Notes under the pieces: model-generated
Databases searched by the model: none
Told to the model about the DNA's origin: nothing
Seen by the model: the letters and a program-made list of their open reading frames with translations, nothing else
In this document: positions 7,144 through 13,959 of the stretch, piece by piece
Layout of the letters: the number at the start of each line of letters is the position of its first letter
Position numbering within the stretch: the stretch's first letter is position 1
Program-made: the position numbers and the translations under genes
From: DYEC01 sp034434695
Lineage (GTDB): Bacteria > Chloroflexota > Anaerolineae > Anaerolineales > Anaerolineaceae
DNA: 36,510 bases
NCBI GenBank assembly: GCA_034434695.1
Contig: DAOTYY010000085.1
Location: forward strand, 1-36,510
Direction: 5' to 3'

Positions 7144-8019
7144 ATGCGCAAACCAGATTCGCCCCCCCGCCGTTTTGCTATTGTTTATCATCCGCAATTA
7201 TCGCAGGCGGCAGAAGAAGCACAGGCAGTCAGCCACTATTTGTATAAGCTGGGAGTGACTTCACAACTGTGCGCGTCGTTATATGACGAGAATCTGCGCC
7301 AGCAGGTGCGCGGTGGCAGCTTTGACGTGCTGGTGGCACTGGGTGGGGATGGCACCATGCTCCGCGCCGGTCGCTTATGTGCACCGTTTGGATTGCCGGT
7401 GCTGGGGATTAACATCGGACGCTTTGGTTTTCTGATTGAAATTCAGCGCAATCAGTGGCGGTCGGTACTGACCTCCTTGCTGGAGGGGAATTACTGGCTG
7501 GAAGACCGCATGATGCTCTCGGTTTCACACTGGCGCGGTAAAACCTGCTTGGAAACCTGGGAAGCGCTCAATGATGTGGTAGTATGCCGCGGGCAATTCG
7601 TCCGCCCAATCCAGATCAATGCCCGAGTGGATGGGATCCCGCTGGCAGGCTACAACGCTGATGGGGTGATCGTCTCGACCGCCACCGGCTCAACGGCTTA
7701 TGCGATGGCTGCTAGCGGTCCGGTCATGCCGCCCGAACTGCGAAATCTTTTGATCATTCCCGTCGCACCGCATCTTTCCATGGACCGTGCCATCATTCTT
7801 GCGGAAGGCGCCTGTGTCACGCTTTCGGTCAATACCAGCCATGAGGCGGTGTTGAGTGTCGATGGGCAATCACCGGTGACTATGCTGGCGGAGGATGAGG
7901 TGCACGCCGGCGCCAGCGAGCATTCCGCCTCGTTTATCCGCTTTCAAGACCCCGGTTATTTCTACCGCAATTTGACCAAGTACATGGAACGTAATCCAAT
8001 CATAGGGGAGGATATGTGA
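7144..8019 (+). CDS. nadK: NAD kinase
   Basis: 291 residues. It phosphorylates NAD to NADP using ATP or polyphosphate. The diagnostic GGDGT loop is at 67-71 (VALGGDGTMLRAGR), followed by NIGRFGFL and the NE/D-like ALNDVVV segment. The second conserved block STATGSTAYAMAASGP forms the NAD pocket, and SVDGQ lies near the end. The ATG at 7144 is chosen because it directly follows a TATAAT box and gives a normal N-terminus (RRFAIVYHP); an earlier in-frame codon at 7057 lies inside the nuclease gene. The stop overlaps the GTG of the next gene (GTGA). Confidence 0.95.
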   Translation: MRKPDSPPRRFAIVYHPQLSQAAEEAQAVSHYLYKLGVTSQLCASLYDENLRQQVRGGSFDVLVALGGDGTMLRAGRLCAPFGLPVLGINIGRFGFLIEIQRNQWRSVLTSLLEGNYWLEDRMMLSVSHWRGKTCLETWEALNDVVVCRGQFVRPIQINARVDGIPLAGYNADGVIVSTATGSTAYAMAASGPVMPPELRNLLIIPVAPHLSMDRAIILAEGACVTLSVNTSHEAVLSVDGQSPVTMLAEDEVHAGASEHSASFIRFQDPGYFYRNLTKYMERNPIIGEDM

Positions 8020-8582
8020 CCTCAGAAGCCGTTGAAGAAAAGCACTATTGCTATAACCATCCCAGCCGCGAAACGATGCTGCGCTGTAACCGCTGCGAGC
8101 GTCCAATCTGCACCAGTTGTGCCGTGCTTACCCCGACCGGTTACCGCTGTAAAGAATGTATTAAGGGGCAGCAAAAAGTCTTTGAAACTGCCCAATGGGT
8201 GGATTACCCGCTGGGGATGATTTCTGCGGCGGTGCTTTCGTTTTTGGGCAGTCTGCTGGTTGCCGCAATCAGCGGATTGATTTTCTGGGGTTATTTTAGC
8301 CTGCTGATTTCACCGGCTGCGGGCGCTATGATTGCCAATATCGTCAGCCGTGTTACACGGCGCCGCCGCTCAAAACACCTGTTTAAACTGATAGCCCTTG
8401 CAACCGCGCTCGGGGCATTGCCTTTGCTGCTTATCAACCTGGTTGGGGTATCGCTCTGGGTGGTCAATGAGCCCCTGAGCAGCGGGTTTGCCATCCTGCC
8501 GCTTGTCTGGCAGGGCGCTTACGTGATTATTGTCACTACAACCGTCTATTACCGCCTGCGCGGTATTCAGGTGAAAACATAA
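8016..8582 (+). CDS. Membrane protein with N-terminal B-box-type zinc finger
   Basis: 188 residues, GTG start overlapping the nadK stop, with AGGGGAG upstream at 8003-8009. The first 50 residues hold a regular set of metal ligands: Cys12, His15, Cys24, Cys27, Cys32, Cys35, Cys45 and Cys48, the spacing of a B-box-like zinc finger (CYNHP, CNRCERPICTSC, CKEC). The rest is about four transmembrane helices (about 64-90, 92-108, 125-147, 157-178) with a basic RRRRSK loop between the second and third. Proteins of this layout are widespread in Chloroflexota and some other phyla without a known function; the zinc finger would face the cytoplasm. It sits between nadK and recN. Confidence 0.75.
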   Translation: MTSEAVEEKHYCYNHPSRETMLRCNRCERPICTSCAVLTPTGYRCKECIKGQQKVFETAQWVDYPLGMISAAVLSFLGSLLVAAISGLIFWGYFSLLISPAAGAMIANIVSRVTRRRRSKHLFKLIALATALGALPLLLINLVGVSLWVVNEPLSSGFAILPLVWQGAYVIIVTTTVYYRLRGIQVKT

Positions 8583-8587
8583 AAGCC

Positions 8588-10333
8588 ATGCTGATCGGAT
8601 TGCGGATTGATAATTTCGCCATCATCCAGCATTTGGAACTGGAATTTGACGCCGGGCTGGTGACGTTTACCGGCGAGACCGGCGCCGGTAAATCTATTCT
8701 GTTGGATGCCATCGAAGCCATTGTAGGCGGGCGGGCAGATGTCAATGCTATTCGCAGTGGTGCTGATAAAGCAGTGGTGGAAGCTGTCTTTCGCCTGCCG
8801 GAAGGCACCCGCAAAGAGATTTTGGATATTTTAGACCGCGAGGACCTGCGTGAAGAAGATGAGTACTTAACCCTGGGGCGCGAGCTCCGCCGCGAGGGGC
8901 GCAGTGTGGCGCGCGTTAACGGTCGCTCGGTCAGCCTTGCATTACTGCGTGAACTGGGGGAGTATCTGGTGGATATTCATGGACAATCGGAGCATCTTTC
9001 CCTGCTGAATGTTCGCCAGCATCTTGGCTTGCTTGACCGCTATGCAGGTGTCGAAACCCTCCTCAACGAGTACCGCCAATCCTATCGCCGGTTGATTGCA
9101 TTGCGGCGCGAATTGCGCGAGCTGCGCCAGAGTGAAAAAGATGCTGCCCAGCGGGCGGAATTGCTGGAGTTTCAAGCACAGGAAATCGAAGCCGCCCGCC
9201 TGCGCGAAGGTGAAGAGGAAACATTGAAACAGGAGCGCGACCGTCTGGCAAATGCTGAAAGTCTGGCAACGCTGACGCGTCAGGCGCTGGCAATTTTGGA
9301 AGGGGCTACTCCGGAGCTGCCTTCGATTTCCGATTTGTTGGGGCGGCTGGTACATTCACTCAATGCACTGGCGCGCATTGATGCAACACAGGCAGCGCTG
9401 GCAGAACATGCCAGCATGATGAGTGAGAGCAGTGAAGAGTTGATCCGCTCCTTGCAGGATTACCTGGAACGGCTGGAATTCAACCCGCGTCGTTTGGAAC
9501 AGGTTGAAGAGCGGCTGGAACTTATCCATCGCCTGAAGCGAAAATACGGCGGCAGTATTACCGCAGTTCTGGCGCATGGAGTGGAGGCGAGGAAAAAATT
9601 GGAAGCAATTGCTCATGCTGGCGAGCGCATCCAGCAATTGGAAGAAGAAGAGCGCCAGGTGTTGGCTCAACTGGCACAACAGGGGCAGCAGCTTTCCGAA
9701 TTGCGTCAGCAAGCCGCCGAACGGCTTGCTGCGGCGGTGGAGCGTGAACTGGATGATTTGAATATGTCCGGGGCACGCTTCAAAGTGGAAATCAAGCAGG
9801 AGGACGATGAAACGGGCGTGCCGGTTGGGGAGCGGCGACTGGCGTTTGATGAAACCGGGCTGGATCGCGTCGAGTTTCTGATTGCGCCTAATCCGGGCGA
9901 GGGATTTAAGCCGCTGGTCAAAACCGCATCCGGCGGCGAGACTTCACGCCTGATGCTGGCGCTTAAGAATGTGCTGGTGCGCGCTGATGCCATTCCAACA
10001 TTGATTTTTGATGAGATTGATCAGGGTATTGGCGGGCGCGTTGGCGCAGTGGTAGGTGAAAAGCTCTGGCAGCTTGGACGTCAGCATCAGGTGCTATGTG
10101 TGACCCATCTGCCGCAATTGGCGGCTTTTGGCGACCAGCATTTCCGAGTCCTAAAGCGGGTGGAAGGCGGGCGCACGCAAACCATTGTGGAACGTCTCGA
10201 TGACGCGGCGCGGCTGGAAGAGCTGGCGCAAATGCTGGGTGCGCTCAATGAGGAAAACCGCCGCGCGGCGCAGGCGACGCTGGAACAGGCGCGTCAGCGC
10301 GCAAAAGAATTGAGCATCAATGCTAGCACGTAA
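8588..10333 (+). CDS. recN: DNA repair ATPase RecN
   Basis: 581 residues, the usual length. RecN is an SMC-like ATPase recruited to double-strand breaks to hold DNA ends and sister chromatids together for recombination. The Walker A loop TGETGAGKS (28-36) is near the start. Two coiled-coil arms rich in E, R, Q and L cover about 150-380. The ABC signature ASGGE (about 447-451) and Walker B TLIFDEIDQGIGG (about 471-483) form the C-terminal lobe, followed by VTHLPQLA, the switch histidine motif. The N-terminus LRIDNFAIIQ is typical. It starts 5 bases after the zinc-finger gene. No LexA-like box is obvious. Confidence 0.97.
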   Translation: MLIGLRIDNFAIIQHLELEFDAGLVTFTGETGAGKSILLDAIEAIVGGRADVNAIRSGADKAVVEAVFRLPEGTRKEILDILDREDLREEDEYLTLGRELRREGRSVARVNGRSVSLALLRELGEYLVDIHGQSEHLSLLNVRQHLGLLDRYAGVETLLNEYRQSYRRLIALRRELRELRQSEKDAAQRAELLEFQAQEIEAARLREGEEETLKQERDRLANAESLATLTRQALAILEGATPELPSISDLLGRLVHSLNALARIDATQAALAEHASMMSESSEELIRSLQDYLERLEFNPRRLEQVEERLELIHRLKRKYGGSITAVLAHGVEARKKLEAIAHAGERIQQLEEEERQVLAQLAQQGQQLSELRQQAAERLAAAVERELDDLNMSGARFKVEIKQEDDETGVPVGERRLAFDETGLDRVEFLIAPNPGEGFKPLVKTASGGETSRLMLALKNVLVRADAIPTLIFDEIDQGIGGRVGAVVGEKLWQLGRQHQVLCVTHLPQLAAFGDQHFRVLKRVEGGRTQTIVERLDDAARLEELAQMLGALNEENRRAAQATLEQARQRAKELSINAST

Positions 10334-10361
10334 GGAGCGGCTGATTGATGAATCCTCATGT

Positions 10362-10367
10362 TATAAT
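10362..10367 (+). promoter_or_regulatory. -10 box very close to LysM gene start
   Basis: A perfect TATAAT is separated by only nine bases from the ATG at 10377. The expected transcription start would leave a leader of zero to about three bases, with no room for a Shine-Dalgarno. The box lies 28 bases after the recN stop, so the LysM gene probably has its own promoter. Confidence 0.5.
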
Positions 10368-10376
10368 TTTCTCATC

Positions 10377-11180
10377 ATGAAACACGGTTCCTGGCTGGTT
10401 TTTGTTCTGATTTCTGTGCTTGTGCTGGCAGGTGCGCTGATCAGCCCTGCAACTGCCAGTCCGCCTGCTCAGGTGTATTATCAAACTCCCACTGCCGGGG
10501 CAGATGGACGCATTATTTATATCGTCAAAGGCGGGGATACCTGTTTGAGTATTTCTCTTTTGACCGGTGTGGACATCAATCAACTGCGCCGCATCAATAA
10601 TCTGGATGAAGAATGCGCACTGCGTGAAGGGCAACAGCTTTTACTTGGGATTTATCAGACCCCGACTCCCACGCCAGGCCCGGCACCAACCGAGACGCCT
10701 GTCGTTCCCACTCCAACCCCCTTCCCCGGAACGGGGACAATTTGCGTTTATCTTTTCAATGATGTCAACGGGAACGCGCTGGCGGAGGAAACCGAATTGC
10801 CTATCGCTGGTGGGGCAATCAGTGTAACGGATAAAGCCGGTACAGTTTCGCTTGCCGGCACCACCAACGACCAGTTTAATCCCGAGACAGATGAGCCGCC
10901 GCGCGTTTGTTTTGACAACCTGCCTGAAGGGGACTATACGGTCAGCGTTGCTGCCCCGCAAGGGTATAACCCAACAACGCAAACGAATTATCAGTTAAAA
11001 CTGCGCGCCGGCGATATTTCCGTGTTGGATTTTGGTGCTCAGCTCAGCTCGCAAGGACTTCCTGAAGAGCCGCAGGAAACCCGTCGTTCCCCGCTGCTAG
11101 CTATCCTGGGCGGTTTAATGGTGTTGGGCGGGGCTGGCTTGGGGATTTATTTCTCTTTGCTGCGGCGTTCCAGAAGCTAA
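10377..11180 (+). CDS. LysM-domain surface protein with SdrD B-like domain and C-terminal membrane anchor
   Basis: 267 residues. The start at 10377 is chosen for the signal peptide: MKHGSW, then a hydrophobic stretch to ATASPP (about 8-28). A LysM domain (about 46-92; IYIVKGGDTCLSISLLTG...INQLRRINNL) should bind peptidoglycan-like or other N-acetylglucosamine polymers; it carries two cysteines (56 and 80) that could form a disulphide. A P/T-rich linker (93-117) leads to a beta-sandwich with NDVNGNALAEETE, a calcium-loop pattern typical of SdrD B-like or collagen-binding B repeats (about 122-230). A single helix (about 240-260) and a short basic tail (RRSRS) anchor the protein in the membrane. 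The mature protein would be extracellular. Its own promoter lies just upstream. Confidence 0.8.
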   Translation: MKHGSWLVFVLISVLVLAGALISPATASPPAQVYYQTPTAGADGRIIYIVKGGDTCLSISLLTGVDINQLRRINNLDEECALREGQQLLLGIYQTPTPTPGPAPTETPVVPTPTPFPGTGTICVYLFNDVNGNALAEETELPIAGGAISVTDKAGTVSLAGTTNDQFNPETDEPPRVCFDNLPEGDYTVSVAAPQGYNPTTQTNYQLKLRAGDISVLDFGAQLSSQGLPEEPQETRRSPLLAILGGLMVLGGAGLGIYFSLLRRSRS

Positions 11181-11202
11181 ACTATCCACTTTTTAGCCTT
11201 AC

Positions 11203-11239
11203 AAACCTTGCGGTTTTTGTAACCCGGCGAGGTTTTTAG
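11203..11239 (+). terminator. Imperfect hairpin followed by T run, after LysM gene
   Basis: AAACCTTGCGG (11203-11213) pairs with CCCGGCGAGGTTT (11223-11235) with one mismatch and bulges around a 9-base loop, and TT follows the T-ending right arm. It lies 23 bases after the LysM stop and before the pdxS promoter, a good place for an intrinsic terminator. The arms also resemble a small palindromic repeat, so a dispersed repeat family is possible. Confidence 0.5.
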
Positions 11240-11341
11240 GGTTTCTTAATAAAGTGGACTGATTGAAATTATATAAAATTGGCTCTAATCACCCGTCCAA
11301 AATGGGATTAAAATTCATCCAAAAGATTTACTGTGTAACGG

Positions 11342-11373
11342 TATCTTTGTAGCTGAATGCACAAAGATATGAT
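11342..11373 (+). promoter_or_regulatory. 9-bp palindrome overlapping the pdxS promoter region
   Basis: TATCTTTGT (11342-11350) and ACAAAGATA (11361-11369) are perfect inverted copies with a 10-base spacer. A possible -10, TATGAT (11368-11373), overlaps the right arm, and TTTGTA (11346-11351) in the left arm could act as a weak -35 at 16 bases. GGAG (11381-11384) then precedes the pdxS ATG. This layout suits an operator for a dimeric regulator or a 5' mRNA hairpin. Confidence 0.5.
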
Positions 11374-11392
11374 CTGTTAAGGAGCAAGGAAG

Positions 11393-12280
11393 ATGGAACA
11401 AGAAGTAGCAACTTTTGCGGTCAAAAAAGGTCTTGCACAGATGCTGAAAGGCGGCGTCATTATGGATGTGGTTACCCCCGAACATGCCCGCATCGCCGAA
11501 GATGCCGGCGCGGTGGCGGTCATGGCGCTGGAGCGCGTCCCGGCGGATATCCGTGCCCATGGCGGCGTGGCGCGCATGAGCGACCCGGAGCTGATTTTGC
11601 GTATCATGGAAGCGGTGAGCATTCCCGTGATGGCAAAATGTCGGATTGGTCATTTTGTTGAAGCGCAGATTCTGGAAGCGCTCGGTGTGGACTATGTGGA
11701 TGAGTCTGAAGTGCTGACGCCGGCGGATGAGGAACATCACATCAATAAACACCAGTTCAAGGTGCCGTTTGTATGCGGGGCGCGCAATCTGGGTGAGGCG
11801 CTGAGGCGCATCGGGGAAGGCGCAGCAATGATCCGCACGAAAGGTGAAGCCGGCACCGGTGATGTCGTCGAGGCGGTGCGCCATGCACGGGCTGTGCTGG
11901 GCGAGATTCGCCGTTTGCAAAACCTGCTGGAAGAGGAGCTGATGGCTTTTGCTAAAGAGATTGGCGCACCGTATGAGCTGGTTGTGGAAACGCGTCAGTT
12001 GGGACGTCTGCCGGTGGTCAATTTTGCGGCAGGCGGTATTGCCACTCCGGCGGATGCAGCTTTGATGATGCAGCTCGGCATGGATGGTGTCTTTGTCGGC
12101 TCGGGTATCTTTAAGTCGGGCGATCCGGCGCGTCGCGCGGCGGCGATTGTCAAAGCAGTCACACATTACAATGAGCCGAAGATTCTGGCGGAGATCAGCC
12201 GCAATCTGGGTGAGCCAATGGTCGGGCGGCAGATTTCTTCAATCCCGGAAACAGAGTTAATTGCCCAACGAGGCTGGTAA
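11393..12280 (+). CDS. pdxS: Pyridoxal 5'-phosphate synthase, synthase subunit
   Basis: 295 residues, full length. PdxS builds PLP from ribose 5-phosphate, glyceraldehyde 3-phosphate and ammonia supplied by PdxT, as a dodecamer of TIM barrels. The catalytic residues are in place: Asp25 (GGVIMDVV), Lys82 (PVMAKCRIGH) and Lys150 (MIRTKGEAGTG). The phosphate-binding GGIATPADAALMMQLG and FVGSGIFKS motifs are intact. A GGAG Shine-Dalgarno lies 9 bases before the ATG. It is followed 5 bases later by pdxT, the standard pairing of the DXP-independent vitamin B6 pathway. Confidence 0.98.
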   Translation: MEQEVATFAVKKGLAQMLKGGVIMDVVTPEHARIAEDAGAVAVMALERVPADIRAHGGVARMSDPELILRIMEAVSIPVMAKCRIGHFVEAQILEALGVDYVDESEVLTPADEEHHINKHQFKVPFVCGARNLGEALRRIGEGAAMIRTKGEAGTGDVVEAVRHARAVLGEIRRLQNLLEEELMAFAKEIGAPYELVVETRQLGRLPVVNFAAGGIATPADAALMMQLGMDGVFVGSGIFKSGDPARRAAAIVKAVTHYNEPKILAEISRNLGEPMVGRQISSIPETELIAQRGW

Positions 12281-12285
12281 GCACG

Positions 12286-12879
12286 ATGAAAATTGGCGTT
12301 TTAGCGTTACAGGGCGCCTTTATCGAACACCAGCACATTCTGGAGCGGCTGGGGGTTGAGACGGTGCAGGTGCGCCTGCCTGAACACCTGCAGGGAGTGG
12401 ACGGGTTGATCATTCCGGGCGGAGAATCCACCACGATCGGCAAGCTGGCAGTGGAGTTTGGTCTTTTAGAACCGCTGCGTCAGTTCGGTAAACGGCGCGC
12501 CATCTGGGGCACCTGTGCTGGGGCGATCTTTCTTTCAAAAGATGCTCATCGCGATCAGCCGATTTTGGGTATAATGGATATAGTGGTAGAACGCAATGCG
12601 TTCGGGCGTCAGGTGAACAGCTTTGAGATTGAACTGGAAATGCCTTTCTTGCCCGGACAGAACGGGCGTGTGCGTCCTTTTCGGGCAGTTTTCATTCGTG
12701 CCCCGCTCATCGAAAAAGTCTGGGGTGATGCCTGTCCTCTGGCGAGTCTGCCCGATGGTCGTATTGTTGCCGCCCAACAGGGTAAATTGCTGGCGACTTC
12801 TTTCCATCCGGAGTTAACGGATGATGACCGGTTTCACCGGTATTTTTTGGAGTTGGTACAATCGCCGTCCGAATCCTGA
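12286..12879 (+). CDS. pdxT: Pyridoxal 5'-phosphate synthase, glutaminase subunit
   Basis: 197 residues. A class I glutamine amidotransferase that hydrolyses glutamine and channels ammonia to PdxS. The oxyanion segment PGGEST is at 44-49, the nucleophile Cys78 is in GTCAGAIFL, and the His174/Glu176 pair is in SFHPELT. The N-terminus IGVLALQGAFIEH is typical. There is no strong Shine-Dalgarno; coupling to pdxS is likely because the gap is five bases. A TATAAT inside the gene (about 12570) is not placed before any gene. Its stop TGA overlaps a CTG that may start the next gene. Confidence 0.97.
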   Translation: MKIGVLALQGAFIEHQHILERLGVETVQVRLPEHLQGVDGLIIPGGESTTIGKLAVEFGLLEPLRQFGKRRAIWGTCAGAIFLSKDAHRDQPILGIMDIVVERNAFGRQVNSFEIELEMPFLPGQNGRVRPFRAVFIRAPLIEKVWGDACPLASLPDGRIVAAQQGKLLATSFHPELTDDDRFHRYFLELVQSPSES

Positions 12880-13904
12880 CCTGGCATGATCTGCCCGCGC
12901 TATACCGTTGCCGGCAGCAGATCGTTTCTCTGGATAATACACAGGCGCTGACACGTGGCAACCCGATTCAGCCACTGGCGGCGCTTTCGTGGCTTAACCC
13001 GTCGTTGGAGATTTTCACGGGTGTATGCGATTCTTCCGGGGACAGGAAACGCCTGTTTGGACAAGTACGCTACCCGCGTGGTCAGCGTTCGGCGCATCTG
13101 ATTTTTCTCTCACCTGCCAGTTTGCTCGATTCACCTCACCTGCTGGAACTTTTAGACGCTTTAGCGATTCAGGCGGGTGAACGCGGGGCGCTGAACGTTT
13201 TAGTGGAGGTTGAGGAGCGTAACCCAATTGTTGAAGTTTTGCGGCGGGCTGGTTTTGTGGTCTATGCCCGCCAGACAGTCTGGAAGCTGGACAATTTGCC
13301 GCAGGGGAGTGAGGCTTTCGATGCGCTCTGGCAGCCAGCCCGGGCAGTGGATGAAAATGCCATCCGCACTCTGTATCAATGTGTGGCACCGCCGCTGGCG
13401 CAGAGTGCTGAAACCTTCCCGATGCAGCCCGCGCAGGGACTGGTTCATCGGCAGGGTCAGGAGATACTGGCGTATCTGGAAAGCGTCAGAGGTCCACTGG
13501 GTACCTATTTTCAGCCGCTGGTGCATCCCAACGTAGATAACGCGGCTGCTTTGTTGATAGGCTTGCTACGCCGCATGCCACTGGAAACAAAGCGTCCGGT
13601 GTACGTAGCAGTTCGCTCATACCTGGCGTGGCTGGGAGATATTTTAGAGGAACTGGGCGCGCAGGTATCGCCAACACAAGTGTTGCTGGTGAAATATCTG
13701 GGACAGTTGCAGCGTGTCCCAGCGGTGAACGGGCGTCGCGTGGCGGTGGAAGCAGCTCAGATTGAACCCAGCGCTTCCTGCGTGGGTGGGCTGGAGCAGT
13801 CATTTTTTACTGTTTCGCTGGAAGAGGAGATGCCTTCTGAATTGCCGCAGCCACGAATGGCGCCGGAGGCGCTTCAATCGGGGGGTGGTATGGTTGTATC
13901 ATGA
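12876..13904 (+). CDS. GNAT-like acetyltransferase-related protein; probable CTG start
   Basis: The frame is open from 12828. The first usual start is a TTG at 13005, but the codons before it read like real protein (LTWHDLPALYRCRQQ, then LTRGNPIQPLAAL) and there is no ATG, GTG or TTG among them. A CTG at 12876 forms CTGA with the pdxT stop, the same kind of overlap seen elsewhere in this window, and would give 342 residues. The middle of the protein (FGQVRYPRG, SAHLIFLSP, ERGALNVLVEVEE, VLRRAGFVVYARQTVWKL) has the strand-helix pattern and the GF-x-x-x-x-R ending of a GNAT fold. A second related-looking lobe follows (about 230-320). No acetyl-CoA loop is clear and the substrate is unknown. A TACAAT at 12857-12862 could be a close promoter. 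Confidence 0.6.
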   Translation: MTWHDLPALYRCRQQIVSLDNTQALTRGNPIQPLAALSWLNPSLEIFTGVCDSSGDRKRLFGQVRYPRGQRSAHLIFLSPASLLDSPHLLELLDALAIQAGERGALNVLVEVEERNPIVEVLRRAGFVVYARQTVWKLDNLPQGSEAFDALWQPARAVDENAIRTLYQCVAPPLAQSAETFPMQPAQGLVHRQGQEILAYLESVRGPLGTYFQPLVHPNVDNAAALLIGLLRRMPLETKRPVYVAVRSYLAWLGDILEELGAQVSPTQVLLVKYLGQLQRVPAVNGRRVAVEAAQIEPSASCVGGLEQSFFTVSLEEEMPSELPQPRMAPEALQSGGGMVVS

Positions 13905-13944
13905 TCAATCTGTACGTCCCTTTCACTTTAAGCAAAATGGGGTT

Positions 13945-13950
13945 TAAAAT
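13945..13950 (+). promoter_or_regulatory. -10 box close to R3H ATPase start
   Basis: TAAAAT sits nine bases before the ATG at 13960, with no Shine-Dalgarno between. As at nadK and the LysM gene, the transcript would be leaderless or nearly so. A -35 is not clear; TTTCAC at 13921-13926 is the nearest candidate, at 18 bases. Confidence 0.4.
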
Positions 13951-13959
13951 ATAGACCGT

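Noticed and set aside
12568..12576. TATAAT inside pdxT
   Set aside because: It lies mid-gene with no start codon or gene beginning shortly downstream.
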